From positions 31,772,425-31,836,424 of the forward strand of contig CAIIXF020000010.1 of NCBI GenBank assembly GCA_903813345.2: a DNA stretch of 64,000 nt, written 5' to 3'. This DNA comes from Owenia fusiformis (lineage: Eukaryota; Annelida; Polychaeta; Sabellida; Oweniidae). Each line of letters begins with the position of its first letter. Within the stretch, counting starts at the first letter, position 1. Under the pieces are notes generated by a model. That model saw only the letters and a program-made list of their open reading frames with translations. It did not search any database and had not been told where the DNA came from. This document shows positions 24,501 through 36,400 of the stretch, piece after piece. The position numbers and the translations under genes were made by a program.

Positions 24501-25674
24501 CATTCATTCATTCATTAGTTATTTTGATGTTGTAAATTTACAGGTGGTCATTAGTCATATTTATGTTGTTGACAACAGGTGGTACCACAGGTGATGCTTT
24601 ACCCATATCTTGGGATAGCTTAGTCAATGACTAATGGGAATAATGATAATAAAAAATATATTTTATTTAATTTCAATGAAATGATATTTTCTCACTTTTT
24701 CTATAAATGCAGAACTACCTTAACTGACTGTAAGATTGTACCAAGAACCCACTTATAGAGAAATTATAGAAGACAGCAGACAGAAATCTGTAAAACTTGG
24801 TCAAGAGTATAAAAAGTAAGTGATTGCCCCTTACAAAGTCAAAGTTCAAGTATGGCTTGCCAGTGAGTCCATCACTATTAGTCTATATGCATCTTGCAGT
24901 CTTGTTAGCTGTTGTAATCACAATAGGTTTTGGGCTCTTGTAAAGATGGCAGGAGTAGTAGAATGATTGGCCTGCCCTCTTTATTTAAAGATTATTTCTA
25001 TCGCCTATCAGCCTTTGATAATCACTAACCATCACTTGTCTGTCTGTCAGTTTATATTAAATACATAGGATATGGAAAAAAATTATATTTTTTAGGATCT
25101 GTGATGTTACACATCAGGAGATTATGAAAGTGGAAAAGAAACGACGAGAGACGAATAGAGAAATTGATCGCTTACGTAAAGAGGTTCTCTTAGTGAGAAG
25201 TAACCTAGAGTTAAAGATTCTAAGCGAGAAGATTTTAGACAAAAAAGTAAGTTGTTCTAGAATTCAAGATACTATGTGTGAAAGATAAGTTTGTAGAAAA
25301 TAAAAGAATTCCATCAGATATAAGAGAAACAAGACCAAAAAGTAAGTGTTTTGGGAGCCTCAGGCCTCTATGTAAATGACTAAATGTTACCTAATTTGAA
25401 GTGTGGGGATCAAAACTTTGTAACAATTCTTGGTTTTTCAAGGGAAAAATTAACGATAACATTGTTACAGAGTGAATCATAAAATCTGTTTCATTTTAAA
25501 ACTTTTGGTAGATACCTGTGGATAATACTTGGTTTTGATTAAAGATGTTTACTAGTCAAATTCTACATCTGCTTTCAGGATAGAGAATCGACCATACCTC
25601 GTGGCATCAGGAAAGTGTCTGAAACTGCAGATTTCACCAATGGACATGATGATGATGAAGAAGAAGAACAATAA
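3570..25674 (+). CDS. FAM227B: FAM227B-like protein (FWW-motif family), 15 exons assembled
   Basis: Coding exons, read from GT/AG borders and matching phases: 3570-3728, 7522-7618, 7977-8147, 12532-12593, 12966-13115, 13547-13570 (24-nt microexon), 21182-21280, 22115-22219, 22583-22709, 22993-23205, 23557-23714, 24260-24420, 24735-24815, 25096-25246, 25579-25674. The sum is 1854 nt, 617 aa. The family hallmark MFWWYF is at residues 244-249, followed by the conserved DQLFDRIADSFVALL stretch. A charged coiled coil (EKKRRETNREIDRLRKEV) precedes an acidic tail ending DDDEEEEQ. The family function is unknown; vertebrate members are mostly expressed in testis or ciliated tissue (recalled). The start is the ATG just after an acceptor at 3551-3552, so a 5' non-coding exon probably lies upstream. 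The exon 2 donor (GTAATG at 7619) and the microexon are the least certain. Human FAM227A is the alternative identity, but the GALK2 neighbour favours FAM227B. Confidence 0.82.
3750..3875 (+). repeat. Dispersed hairpin repeat, copy b
   Basis: Diverged copy of the repeat at 1-200. It shares a GTGGTG/GACAT start, TCTCCAACTTTTTTGTG, a CAGTGTCTGTAACAAATGGCA block and a TTTTGCATG end. It begins about 20 bp after the exon 1 donor. Confidence 0.55.
3928..5071. mobile_element. CAGGCCCGTAGCC-type MITE split by a younger element
   Basis: The ends CAGGCCCCCATAGCC (3928) and GGCTACAGGCCTG (to 5071) match the inverted ends of the small MITE at 17602 and 31285. Poly-G/poly-C blocks follow the termini as in those copies. 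The 931-bp element at 3995-4925 has inserted into it. Confidence 0.6.
3995..4925. mobile_element. 931-bp TIR element nested in the MITE
   Basis: Imperfect inverted termini of about 60 bp begin GGGTTTGTGTAAAAAACCGG at each end. A target duplication of 7-11 bp flanks them, best read as CAAGGTGGG (9 bp); the exact length is blurred by G runs. The interior has four to five diverged copies of a segment around ACGTTAAAA...AACGTTGTCAAAACG. It has no transposase. A 9-bp duplication would suit a Mutator-like and 8 bp a hAT element. Confidence 0.75.
5080..6380 (+). repeat. Degenerate 46-bp minisatellite (ATATTGTCA-rich)
   Basis: About 1.3 kb of degenerate repeats of a 46-bp unit built from CAACTGCAATATTGTTATAT and TGTCACTTGCTATATTGTCA, themselves made of ATATTGTCA submotifs. 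The repeat lacks stops in several frames, which produces long but meaningless reading frames. It lies in FAM227B intron 1. Confidence 0.9.
6733..6835 (+). repeat. Dispersed repeat with GCGTGATTTGCGTGA motif, copy 1
   Basis: Shares TTTGCGTGA, CAGCAAATGCGT, ACAATCACGCCTA and GCGTGAGnGTTGACA in order with 18185-18300. The remaining intron 1 sequence to 7521 shows nothing else recognisable. Confidence 0.6.
7815..7960 (+). repeat. Dispersed hairpin repeat, copy c
   Basis: Same family as 1-200: GTGGTGACATATTA, then GTCCAACTTTTTTGTGGATG, then a GTCTGT..AACAAATGGCAGG block and TTTTGCATGTTAAT. It ends about 15 bp before the exon 3 acceptor. Confidence 0.6.
8605..10590 (+). mobile_element. Pearl-like non-autonomous element, copy 1
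   Basis: Begins ATGTCCCCACCACATAGTGT, then a GTCC/GTCT tetranucleotide tract, about 500 bp of unique sequence, about seven tandem units of 162-163 bp (each with GCAGCCATTTTGGATTTTCC and TCAATTTCAAATTTTCAGGG), then TTGGTGGGGACAT and a 25-bp tail. Near-identical to 40787-42366. Tetranucleotide tract plus about 160-bp core repeats is the layout of bivalve 'pearl' (Helitron-like) elements. That assignment is from memory. It inserted into the minisatellite. Confidence 0.75.
11216..11911. mobile_element. TTAA-flanked MITE (piggyBac-like) inside the minisatellite
   Basis: Terminal inverted repeats CTCTTTTGACCGG and, at the other end, CTCTTTTGATCGGG are flanked by TTAA on both sides (11212-11215, 11912-11915). 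The empty site is the TTAA in every array unit. Length is 696 bp with no coding capacity. TTAA targeting and duplication is the piggyBac habit. Confidence 0.85.
13590..13875 (+). repeat. Degenerate short tandem repeat (AAGCTTTGATGTACAATTTG)
   Basis: About ten diverged copies of a 20-28-bp unit around AAAGCTTTGATGTACAA, starting about 20 bp after the FAM227B microexon. From here to 14863 I see no other feature in the intron. Confidence 0.6.
15755..16480 (+). repeat. Internal direct duplication in the CACTA-ended element
   Basis: Segments 15780-15970 and 16280-16480 are diverged direct copies, sharing AAAAGGATTAATTGCTATAT and TACCAACATCACCT...TAGCAGTCTAAAATTGC-like blocks. A third, poorer copy may lie near 19460-19630. 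Confidence 0.6.
17482..17517. repeat. 36-bp near-perfect hairpin
   Basis: AGAGACATATAAAA and its exact complement TTTTATATGTCTCT enclose TATATATG. Confidence 0.7.
17602..17807. mobile_element. CAGGCCCGTAGCC-type MITE, copy in the CACTA-ended element
   Basis: About 205 bp bounded by CAGGCCCGAAGCCAGG and CCTGGCTACGGGCCTG. It is flanked by GGTTATAGG on both sides. The interior has TTTCAAAATCATGCAGTTTT and C/G runs. Same family as 31285-31496, 31525-31735 and 3928-5071. Confidence 0.75.
18185..18300 (+). repeat. Dispersed repeat with GCGTGATTTGCGTGA motif, copy 2
   Basis: Partner of 6733-6835, including AGCAAATGCGTAACAATCAC and a GTGAGGGTTGACAGGGCAG end. Confidence 0.6.
21410..21500 (+). repeat. 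tRNA-like sequence, possible SINE head
   Basis: AATCAGTTGGTAGGGAATC resembles an A box. GGTTCGATTCC, 40 bp later, is a perfect pol III B box. No complete cloverleaf can be closed, so a tRNA-derived SINE or pseudo-tRNA is the better reading. It lies in FAM227B intron 7. Confidence 0.35.
21618..21713 (+). other. Possible in-frame alternative exon of FAM227B
   Basis: An acceptor (TTTTGGCAG) and donor (CTG then GTTTGT) bound 96 nt, open throughout and phase 0 at both ends. It would add 32 residues between exon 7 (FWW motif) and the DQLFDR exon. The family is normally contiguous there, so this may be an optional exon or chance. Confidence 0.3.
22245..22400 (+). repeat. Dispersed hairpin repeat, copy d
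   Basis: GTGGTGACATGTTG, TCTCCACTT, a GTGGTCGGAGTT block, CAAATTGCAGGTGTTGACAT and TTAATGC follow the same order as the copies at 3750 and 7815. It begins about 25 bp past an exon donor. Confidence 0.55.
23744..24175 (+). repeat. 32-bp minisatellite in FAM227B intron
   Basis: About thirteen copies of CCCATTTGTATGTTACCTCA + TATGTACATTCT. It starts within about 30 bp of the donor at 23715 and stops about 85 bp before the acceptor at 24259. Confidence 0.9.
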
Positions 25675-27410
25675 TTTTTAAAACTCAAGCAAATCAAGCA
25701 TTTGCTTTCATATCACAATACACCATGCAGTTTGACATTGACTTTAATTTGGCTTTTTCCTGGTAAATGTACTGTACATGTATAAGAATTTTCAATTTAG
25801 TTCTTTATTTGGAATTAATCAAGGATTATTTTGTTTGTTACTCTTGCCTCCATTGGGCAATAACCATTCCAGGATAACCCCCTCATTTGGTTCCAACTTT
25901 GTTTTATAGTAACTTTGTTTTACTGTTTACTTTAATGTCAGAACTGAATAATGAGTGTCAGTGCTTTATTTAAGGTGTCAAAACTTGTCGTTGACTCAAA
26001 TGTCATCAGGTCATGTCAATCAAATATGCACATGAAATAAAATAAGACAAAATTCTTTGATTTTGCCTTTTTATGGCTGTATATTTAAATGCAAATTTAT
26101 TCTGTCTCGTGAACATTTTTTGTATACAATTGAATAATTGAAATTAATAAATTAAAATTTCTCTTGCCTAAAATGTTCTTCAAACTGACAAGCTAATTTC
26201 ATTGGAGGCATTCATATTTATAAAATGCACATAGGCACATACAAATGTAGCCTATGTGTAATTGTACATGATGTGTAAAATATTCTGTAAAAATAAATGT
26301 TATGTTTACATATACGAGTGTATGTTTTAACATAAATCGGATTTGTCATCAATAACATTGATTTCATTTACATGTTGTATATGACAACACAGAATTAAAT
26401 CACTGCAACATCATAGCTGATGTGAATACAGTAAGTCAGTTAAATCAATCAGATAAAACCTACCAACTTTTACGATGCCATATCCAAAAATGAACAGACA
26501 AATCTATATATATATATCCCCAACCAAACAGTAGTGAAACCCTCCAACTATTTACTACCAATAACAACAATGAACAATGATGCATGGATTGACAAATTTG
26601 CTCCCTTACCAAATGTCATTCAATGGAATAATAAATGTAAATCAGTTTATTCAAACATTACGAAACCCACTACCAGTTGAATACCAACTCATACTCTAAT
26701 GTCACGCTAAGGACTCGCCTTCCCCTTCCTGCATCTACACAGGAACCTAAAGTTAATAAAATAAACCTATCTTGAGCTACACTGTACAAGGCATTCCACT
26801 ATCACAATTCTTACTGTACATTGTTGTATAGGATTATAGTCATGACTTATACATGTACTATACATCATATCTAACCACCACAAGTTTATCAATGTAACAC
26901 TGGGACACAATGTCATCTTTCCAATGGTATGTTACATATTGTGCACTATAATCTACTCATGGGACTTGGGGTTCATATTTTATAATGACACTTCATTGGT
27001 CTATCCTGTTGAAACATTCAACGTTCAAAGTCGGATTTATCCATAGGATATTTCAGATCCAATTGAGTCTTTAACATAACTTTCCCAGAAACTCAGCCAT
27101 ATTTTGCTTAATCAAAAAAAAGATAGGGTGTTTCGATGATGTCATACGTTGTAGGTTGCAATCTGTCCAAGCAAAAATAAGATTTGATTGCTTATTTTGA
27201 AAAACCTGATGTAAATGTAACTACCTACAATCTATGACATCATTAATGTAATCAATAAATCCTAAAGCATCTGTGATGTCGAAAAAGGTGGCATGGTTAT
27301 TGGGAAGGTATTTTGGTATAAACATTTTAATATTGTCAATGTGCCTCAATCTAAATGTCCTCGATGTTCCCTAGGCATTTTTATATGTCCTTATCTGGAA
27401 TGTCCTATCG
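25675..27410. other. Convergent intergenic region, FAM227B and GALK2 3' ends
   Basis: Holds the FAM227B 3' UTR (several AATAAA hexamers to about 26300) and AT-rich sequence with a short (TA)n tract near 26505. I see no gene or element in 26300-27400. Confidence 0.5.
26036..26041 (+). terminator. Candidate FAM227B polyadenylation signal
   Basis: AATAAA about 360 nt past the stop codon. Further AATAAA-like hexamers occur near 26150 and 26293, so the used site is uncertain. Confidence 0.35.
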
Positions 27411-27416
27411 TTTATT
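27411..27416 (-). terminator. GALK2 polyadenylation signal AATAAA
   Basis: TTTATT on the plus strand reads AATAAA on the GALK2 strand, about 50 nt past the TGA at 27467-27469. It is the first canonical hexamer downstream. Confidence 0.5.
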
Positions 27417-27492
27417 TTCAATCTGGATAAAAGATGGCTCCACAGACTTGTTACCGAAGTTAGTTTTCAATCTTGATAAAAGATGGCACCAC
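27414..27492. repeat. 48-bp-offset duplication over the GALK2 stop codon
   Basis: TTTTCAATCTGGATAAAAGA and TTTTCAATCTTGATAAAAGA, each continuing TGGC(T/A)CCAC, lie 48 bp apart (27415 and 27463). The upstream copy on the minus strand contains the real GALK2 C-terminal codons; the other lies in the 3' UTR. Confidence 0.7.
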
Positions 27493-30400
27493 CTCCTGGT
27501 TGAGAGGCAAACAAACTCGTCATGACTTTTGCTGACCTCACTGAGTCCTTTGAATAATAGGCCTCTCGTACTTTGGCCATAAATGGTTCGACCTGATTGG
27601 TTGGTACCATGGAAACTGCACATCCGCCCCAACCTGCACCAGTTAGACGAGAACCAAGAGCACCTGATTCCCTGCAATTATGTCGTAATGAATCCAAATT
27701 TATTGTAAGAAATGCAAAATATATTGTAAGAAATGCAAATATATTGTAAGAAATGCAAATATATTGTAATAAATGCATATATTACGTAATACGATTATTC
27801 TTATATATAATTATGATGACCAAAATTGAGGTGAAAGCAATAAATAATATATTCCATATTATATCAAAAATTCCATTGGATAAGTGATCAACTTTTTTAG
27901 ATTTCAACTCTGGTCTGCCTTTCAGAAGATAGATATTGTCAAAATGATAAAAGATCTATTTTTGGAATAAAATAAGTAAATCTTTATTTGTAGAAACATG
28001 GATACATGTATTGCTTCCAAGAAAATTGTTCTGTTTAAGTACCTTTGGTCAAAGAACTCATGCTCAAAGATATGACCATCTAAACTCACATGCTACATGT
28101 ACGAGATGTGGTCATTTCAACTACATGTACCTTACATGGTAAGAGTGGTAAATCAACAGTCTAAAATGATGACAACTAACTGAACAAAATATGTTCAGCC
28201 AACCTCTTATTTTAACTTACATGCAAATGTTAACCAGTTGATCTAAATCTGGATGGCTACATTCATAAAGGTCCCTACAACTCTCATGACTTGCAGACAT
28301 TAGAGAACCAAGGGTTTCAAGAGCACCATTGGGTTTTTCATCACAGACCATTTTGAACTGGTACACACGGTTAGCCTCCGCAAAGACATGGGTGGCTCGG
28401 TTGTAGAGTTTAAAATATTGCACTGAAAGTAAGAGAAAGAATGGTCTGGTAAGGTTTAAAGGGCTAGCACTATTTTGTTTGCAATTCATGAAATTGATGG
28501 TATATAAGTTTGGCCTTATTTCCACTGGTCTCCATCTGGTTATAAAAACTTAACATTTTTAAAAGAAAACGGAAATGAATGGAATTTTTATGTTCATCAT
28601 TTTCACTTTTGCCAAAAACTTTTGTTGATTTTTAATTTTGCCAATATCAACTCTATTTTGGACAAGAGTAATTCTGAAAATGAGTCAATATTGAACATCA
28701 TAAAGTCTGAACAAATGTAAGAAATATTTGGACTTTTTTAAAAATTCCCAACCCTAATTTTTAGAAATACAGTTTTCTGCAAATTTTTTAATTTTTGAAT
28801 AATTTCCATATAAAATGTCTGCACAATTTATTCGCATTTTTATCATTTATTTCTTACCATGTGTTGTGTTTGAGCTGAGCGTGACCTCATTAAGTTCTTC
28901 AGCTGTTACATTGAGAATATCACAAATTTCTTGCTTAGAATATGGTTCCTTATGGAGAACCTGAAATGAAGTGATTTCATAATATAAAATGAGAAATAAT
29001 GAGGAAACAAGTGGAATCTAAAGAAATCCATAAAAAAAGGTGAGAGAACAGAATCAGATATTTCAATTTTTTCAGAGAATAAAATTAATGATTATAAGGC
29101 GATCTTCTATTTGATTTTAGAGGAAAAGAGTAGCTAATTGCTTTACTGAAACCTGCAAACGATTTAATTTTAGAAGAAAACAGTAGGTAAGGAAACCTGG
29201 AAATGCCCCTCCCCCCTCCACAGCCAAAAATTATTTCAAAATAATGCAGCATTTCACCATTCTGTAGGTAAAATAATTTTGGGCCAAAGTGGTAAAATTT
29301 GAACCCCTTGGAATTTTTTAAAAAGTGAACCCCTTTGCAAAAGCTGTTAAATAAATAATTAAAAACTTACCTCTTTTACAATATTATTCATATCTTCTAG
29401 TTTCACACCCAATGCTTTATGTACATCTCCGAGTTTCCTATACTCTCTCCAGTTCAGCTCCTTCCTCTTGCATATAACCTACATGTAATGATATTGCAAA
29501 TTATCATACATTAATGGAAATACTTCGATCTAATTGATTAGGGTACTGCCACCTATTTTTGAATAATAACTGAAAATTCATCTTTGCTAATCTTGAAATT
29601 ATGATATTGTTTCACTGAATCCAATTTTTTTTTAATTCTAAGAATATGAATTATTTGAACTGTTTTTCTAATCGGCTGAGATTTTACATATCATGCCTAG
29701 CTATATAGTGTACATGTACATTGTATGTGCGAATATACTGTACTTAAAATATTGTTTATGTATTAAGATCAAATGTTATATGTTATTAGGCAGTTGCATC
29801 ACTTGCCTTATGCCTGACTATGCTAATATCCATTAACCAATCAGAATACAGATATTCCAGATGTCATTGATTAAAATGGTTAAAAAAATACATTGGCAAT
29901 GAAGCAATCCTTTTACCGACCTGAGCTGCCAGTCTACACTCCACTACTCTGATGTTGAAGTCAGAGGTTGCTTCCTTGTTGAGCTCAACCAATCAGAATA
30001 CAGAGATTTCAGCAATAAGATGGTTAAAAATACATTGGCAATAAAGCAATCATTTTACCAACCTGAGCTGCCAGTCTACACTCCACTACTCTGATGTTAA
30101 AGTCAGAGGTTGCTGCCTTGTTGAGCTCAACACAACTATTGCTGATCACAAATGTAGCTCCTTCTGGTAAAGATACGTCTGTTACTTTGAGAGGATTAAA
30201 CTCAATGAATTTAGCCTTGAAGAAAAATGATATGATTATATTCAACAGCTTATACAGTAAATGAAATCTGTGGTTCCTGAAGGTTAAACTTGAATAAGTT
30301 TATTGATGAGGGAAATCTAGATATTTCAAAGAAATAAAAAACTAGAAGAAAAAATCAAAAAGTTATTTTAGAGAATTTTAAAACTTGTGTGACATCTAAA

Positions 30401-33400
30401 AATTAAGTATTAAACAACTTTTTAAAACAAAAAAAAAGTTTCACATATCACATTTTGATAACAATGGGTAAGACTACAATATAAGCTGCATGTAAAGTGG
30501 TTTGAAACGTTACACAGGGCCTTAAAATGAAATGAATGCTGTATAATTACTTTTTCAAATATTCTACTCAACTTTGTCTTTACCATATATGTGTATTACA
30601 CAATCAATTAAAAAATTAGATATAGTTTGGGTTGAATCTAGAAATTTTCTATAAAAATTATAATTACATAATTTCATTGTCATACTATACATTCTTTCAA
30701 ATTTAGACCATTTTTATTTTTTGGTTCATGGACACCCTGTAGAAGGATGCAAACTGTACGTACTGTTCCAGGTTGAGCTAGGAATGAAATTGCTTGATCC
30801 ATACCGCCACCTATAGTTCCAATATAATGCTCACATTTAGCGCACATATCTGCTAGTTCTACCTAGAACAAAAAATATAATAAATTTTCTTTTGAGTAAA
30901 TAATCACATTTTCAGGATTGAAAAAATAATTGTATAATATAAAATATAAGAAAATATTGGAATAAGGTAGGAATAAGGAAGGAATGAGGTTAGTACGTGT
31001 AGTAAGCAGGTATATAGTCAGTAGTTACAGTACAGTTACAGTAGTTCATATTGAATGAAAATCAAAGATTTTCACAATTGTTAACAATAATTTACATGTG
31101 TATTGGAAATAGTGAAAACTGAATATACTAGTTGCACTTTCTGTATTTGTAAATTGACAAAGTGCAGGACAGGACCCATCACATTGTTGAATTTAAAATT
31201 GAAATGCAGCATCATTGCTGCAGCAAAGCACACAAATGCAATAAAGTTCAGTATTTACTGCGATTTTAATAAGAAATGGTACACCAGGCCCGTAGCCAGG
31301 GGGGGTTCGCAGGGTTCAGGCCGCCGCCCCCCCCCCCCCCGCCAAAAAATTCTTTCAAAATCATGCAGTTTTTCACCATTTTGAGCCCTTCTCAAGTGAT
31401 TTTAGTCATATTTGGGCCAAAATTGTCAAATGTGAACCCCCCCTGGAAATTTTTGAAAACTGAACCCCCCCTTGGGAAATCCTGGCTATGGGCCTGTACA
31501 CATATATGTTGGTTCTCCTGTAAGATAAGGCTAAGGTCTGTAGCCACCAGGGGTTGGGAAGTTTGAGCAAACACCTCCCCCCCCCACACACACCCGACCT
31601 GGCCATAAATTCTTTCAAAATCATGCAGTTTTCACTATTCTTAACACCTGAGGTTTTGGGCCAAAGTCGTCAAATGTGAATCCCCCTGGAATTTTTTAAA
31701 ACTGGATGCCCCTTGGCAAAAGCTGGCTAAGGGCCTGAAGATGGAGCCTTGTTCCTAGTTACCTTTGACATGGTTAGTTTATTACAGCGCAGAGTCACCA
31801 ATGCAGCACAACACACCAATGCACTAGAGCTTGAAAGACCTGCACTCCTTGGTATTATTCCATCAACAGCGACATTCATACCTTAAATAGGCCACAATAA
31901 GGTCATGTTTAAAACAAATCTGTTAACATCTTACTAAAAGATGAAATACTGAAATATTTAAAGTGAAACAGGTTAAATTAGTTTTTTTTACTAAATAATA
32001 CCTAATATAAGGAAAGACGGCAGCAAATAATGTTGAAAAATTGTTAATTCAGAAAGTGAAAATTGGAATTACAGTCCTGTTACCATTATGCAAATTAACC
32101 TCGAAACCTCTAAGTGGAACACTTCCTACGTGGAACACTATTTTTACCAGTTTTCTCGTTACAAAGATTTTACTGTATTATTAGTTCCTGTACACTAACA
32201 GACATGTAATAGCAGTACAACCTGTCTAAGTGTAACACCCTTGTCAGAACTGTGTTCCACTTGTTAGGTGTTCCACTTACAGAGGTTCATTAACATGGAG
32301 TAAATTGGACATGGGACTTTAAAAGCACTGTTCCACTTGCAAGTTGTTCCACTTACAGAGGTTCATTAACATGGAGTAAATGGGACATGGGACTTTAAAA
32401 GCACTGTTCCACTTGCAAGGTGTTCCACTTGCAGAGCTTCATTAACATGGAGTAAATGGGACATGGGACTTTAAACGCACTGTTCCACTTGCAAGGTGTT
32501 CCACTTGCAGAGCTTCATTAACATGGAGTAAATGGGACATGGGACTCTAAAGCACTGTTCCACTTGCAAGGTGTTCCACTTACAGAGGTTCATTAACATG
32601 GAGTAAATGGGCCATGGGGCTTTAAAAGCACTGTTCCACTTGCAAGTTGTTTCACTTACAGAGGTTCATTAACATGGAGTAAATTGGACATGGGACTCTA
32701 AAAGCACTGTTCCACTTGCAAGGTGTTCCACTTACAGAGGTTCATTAACATGAAGTAAATGGGCCATGGGACTCTTAAAGCACTGTTCCACTTGCAAGCT
32801 GTACCACTTACAGAGGTTCATTAACATGGAGTAAATGGGACATTGGACTCTAAAAGCAATGTTCCACTTGCAAGGTGTTCCACTTACAGAGGTTCATTAA
32901 CATGGAGTAAATGGGCCATGGGACTTTAGAAACCTGTTCCACTTGCAAGTTGTTCCACTTACAGAGGTTCATTAACATGGAGTAAATGGGCTATGGGACT
33001 TTAAAAACCTGTTCCACTTGCAAGTTGTTTCACTTACAAAGGTTCATTGACATGGAGTAAATGGGACATGGGACTTTAAAAAAACAGGGTTCCACTTGGA
33101 AGGTGTTCCACTTACAGAGGTTCATTAACATGGAATAAATAGGCCCTGGGACTTTAAAAACACCGTTCCACTTGTAAGGTGTTCCACTTACAGAGGCGTT
33201 CCACGTAGCAGGGTCTACTGTATGATTATAATTGTCAAGCCACAAAGATACGAAACATACATAAGATAAAATGGGAAAGAATGAGATCTTTAGGATGAGT
33301 AAAGTTGGGATTTAAACTTTTGATTCTAATATTTGAGACACTTACAGTGACTGACTCAACCGTACGAGCATTTTGCTCATTGAATAGTTTTTATACGTCT

Positions 33401-36400
33401 AACATGGATATAATTTTTTCATAATTTTGTACTTTTATTTTACATCACTGTACATATAAATTGTATCTCCATTTCATTATGGGCAATACAATACAATACA
33501 ATACAATACAAATACAATGCAATGCAATACAATGCAATACAATCGATTGCAATACAATACAAATACAATGCAATGCAATGCAATACAATACAATACAATA
33601 CAATACAATACAATACAATACAATACAATACAATACAATAGATTCAAGCCATTTATTAGAACAGCATTAAAGGGGTGTGGCTTACCTTTTGGAGATTTGA
33701 TATTGAAGTGTTCAATGATACCTTTGTATCCACAGAGAAAGTAATGGTACCATAATGGTTTACTTTTGTCAATTTCTACATTAGTTGTAGTACAGTTGTA
33801 TTCTCTGAAATATATAAAGACTGTTATTCAGAGCATAGGCTTAAATTCAAGTCAGGCCCAGGGCATTATTTACAACACAATCTTAAATGTACAAGTAAGT
33901 TTGACTATGTCTAGAACACAATCTTAAATTACATTCAGACTTAAAGTAGCTGCCACATTTGCCATTGGGCTCACTGTTCGCCACCGTGGGGCTAATTTTG
34001 AGTATTCATTTTTTATTTAAATAATTTTTGTATTTGGTGTGATTGGGGATATCTTGCTGTAAAACTATGTGTTTTGGCCACCGTGTATCCATGCCCTACC
34101 CTGCAATCTGCCCAAAAGGGTTCACACGGTGGCGAACAGTAACCCGACACGGCTTAATGTGACAGCTCCGACAGAAAACAATGTTCAGTCAGAGTCATAT
34201 TGTTACTTAATCAAAAATCAAAGTCAGACCATTATTTGAAACATTATTTTGAATCATATTATACTTTTATGCAGAACATTATCTTAACAGAGCAAAGTTA
34301 ATTATTCATCAAAATTCATTTGGCAGAAGCATATTCTCATAAATTGTCAATCAAATATATTTAATAAAAGACCCCTAACCCTAAAAGTACCTTTTTACAT
34401 GAACAGTACTTTAATAATTAATAAAATCAGAATGAAAATTTGGTATTCATAACTGATATACAGAGTGTAATCATACAACTGAAAAAGTAACTTAAATTTA
34501 TTCAAATGGATTAAATAGCATTATTGACAATAATTGACATTATTGATTATTGACATTATCAAAAACTTGACGATCTAGGTTCAGTGTCTAGTTTCATGAT
34601 ATGCTTACTTACACATATTCGGGGCTTGTGTTGACAAGATCTAGTTTGGCAGAATCATTTGGTACTGCGGCAATAAGAATGTCTTGTTCTATGGCCATAG
34701 GAAGTACTGAGTAACCACAATAATCAATGTGTTCACCTGAAAAGAGAACAAATTACAGGGTTAGCCAAAAATGTCTCAATATTAATCTTATTTTAATAAA
34801 ACAAAAATAACATTTTTATGATTGTATGATTGATCACTTTCTAAAATAAAATAAAAGCTTATCCTTAAGCTTAAGCTTTTTACCTCAACTTTTAAATTAA
34901 TTTTCATTCTTAGATTATGTTTTTTGAGCCTTTTCAAATATTCAACTTTATCTAAGTTGATGGTTTTCAAAGTATTACTAAAAATAACAAACAATTAAAT
35001 ATTAAGTTTCAGACAATCAGCACCATATCAGACTGAGAGACAACACCTAACCTAAAGAACATTTATTTTCAGGAATTTTGATGGAAAATCTTATTTGGTG
35101 AATACTTCAAATCTGTCAAAATACAGGTGCCAAAATAAGGATAGCATAATACTGTATAGAAAGTTAGATGACAAAGATAAATGCAAGGCTGTATATGGAT
35201 ATGGATGGTTCCAGATATTTTCTCAGTTTGATCACAAACATAAAAATATTACATGTATGTACAGTATGACTGTAAAACACCTAAATTATTGCATGTACAT
35301 TAGTTCTAAATAATCTATGGTCTGTTCCATGAATTTACTAAAATAGTGAATTAAAATTCCATGGATTTTAGAAACATACTGCACCTATTAAGTTGACCCT
35401 TCCTGGTGCCCTGGCATAGAATTCAGGTTCTTCATTGAACTTTGATCTAAACTTGTCCGTCAAAGAGGAAAATCTAAAAGAAGTTGATGCAAAGTACAGT
35501 CGTAATGATTATATATACTAGGGAAAGTAAAAGGGAAAAACAAATTTTGTTTATAAAAAAGATACATGATGTTGGTGGAAATGAAGAAGGGGCATGCGTG
35601 CAATAGTCAACATCTTCCTCTTTTATGGATAGACCATCTCAATGTATTATTGTCATCTCAAGGCCATCCACTATCTCAGTAGGTGGCTTAGATAACTCAT
35701 ATACCTTATTATTCTTCATATCCAGACTCATCTCAATTTTAGCTACCATCTTAGTTCAAACAGAGAGACACATGAGGTACAGTTATAACATACAGGCGTA
35801 TACCAAATTTTGAAAATCCAATAATTACATGCAGATAAATACATCTGAAGTACATGTACTGTGTGAAGCCATGACCCTGATCATATCACTGCTTACATGT
35901 CTCTGTTGTTGACACTAGAGGGCTCTAGAGTAAATATCCTACAGTTAGGAACATAAATAAATGACTGGTAGATTTGCTGAAGTGAGATTTTCCCATGTTA
36001 AAATAAGAGAATTTTCAAGAGGCCATACATCACTGATGTGATCAGTCTATGTCTATAATCTGCAAAAGGCTAATAAGCCCATATGAAGCAGATACATTGT
36101 CATGGGCGTAGCGCCCGGTACGCTGGGTACGCACAGGCGTACCAGATGGTTGCAAATTCGCTCCAAATACAACCAAATTTCAAAATTTTCCTGGGGGAGA
36201 ACTGCCAGACCTTACCTTCTTCTAAGGCCACTGTATCGTGGCCTTCCAGTACAGATATATTTCTGCATGAACAAATGGTCATGTCGTAATCATAAAATTT
36301 GAAATCATATGTCTGCCATTTTTCCACATCACAATTTGAATTGGGAGTTTTGGTATTATTACCTCACCAAAAATTCCAAAACACACATAAAAGGATCAGT

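Noticed and set aside
32240-33200. CRISPR-like regular repeats
   Set aside because: Eukaryotic intron minisatellite: repeats are contiguous without unique spacers, and no cas genes occur.
33440-33744. Tyr/Asn/Ile and Cys/Ile repeats as proteins
   Set aside because: Translations of the (AATAC)n microsatellite on both strands.
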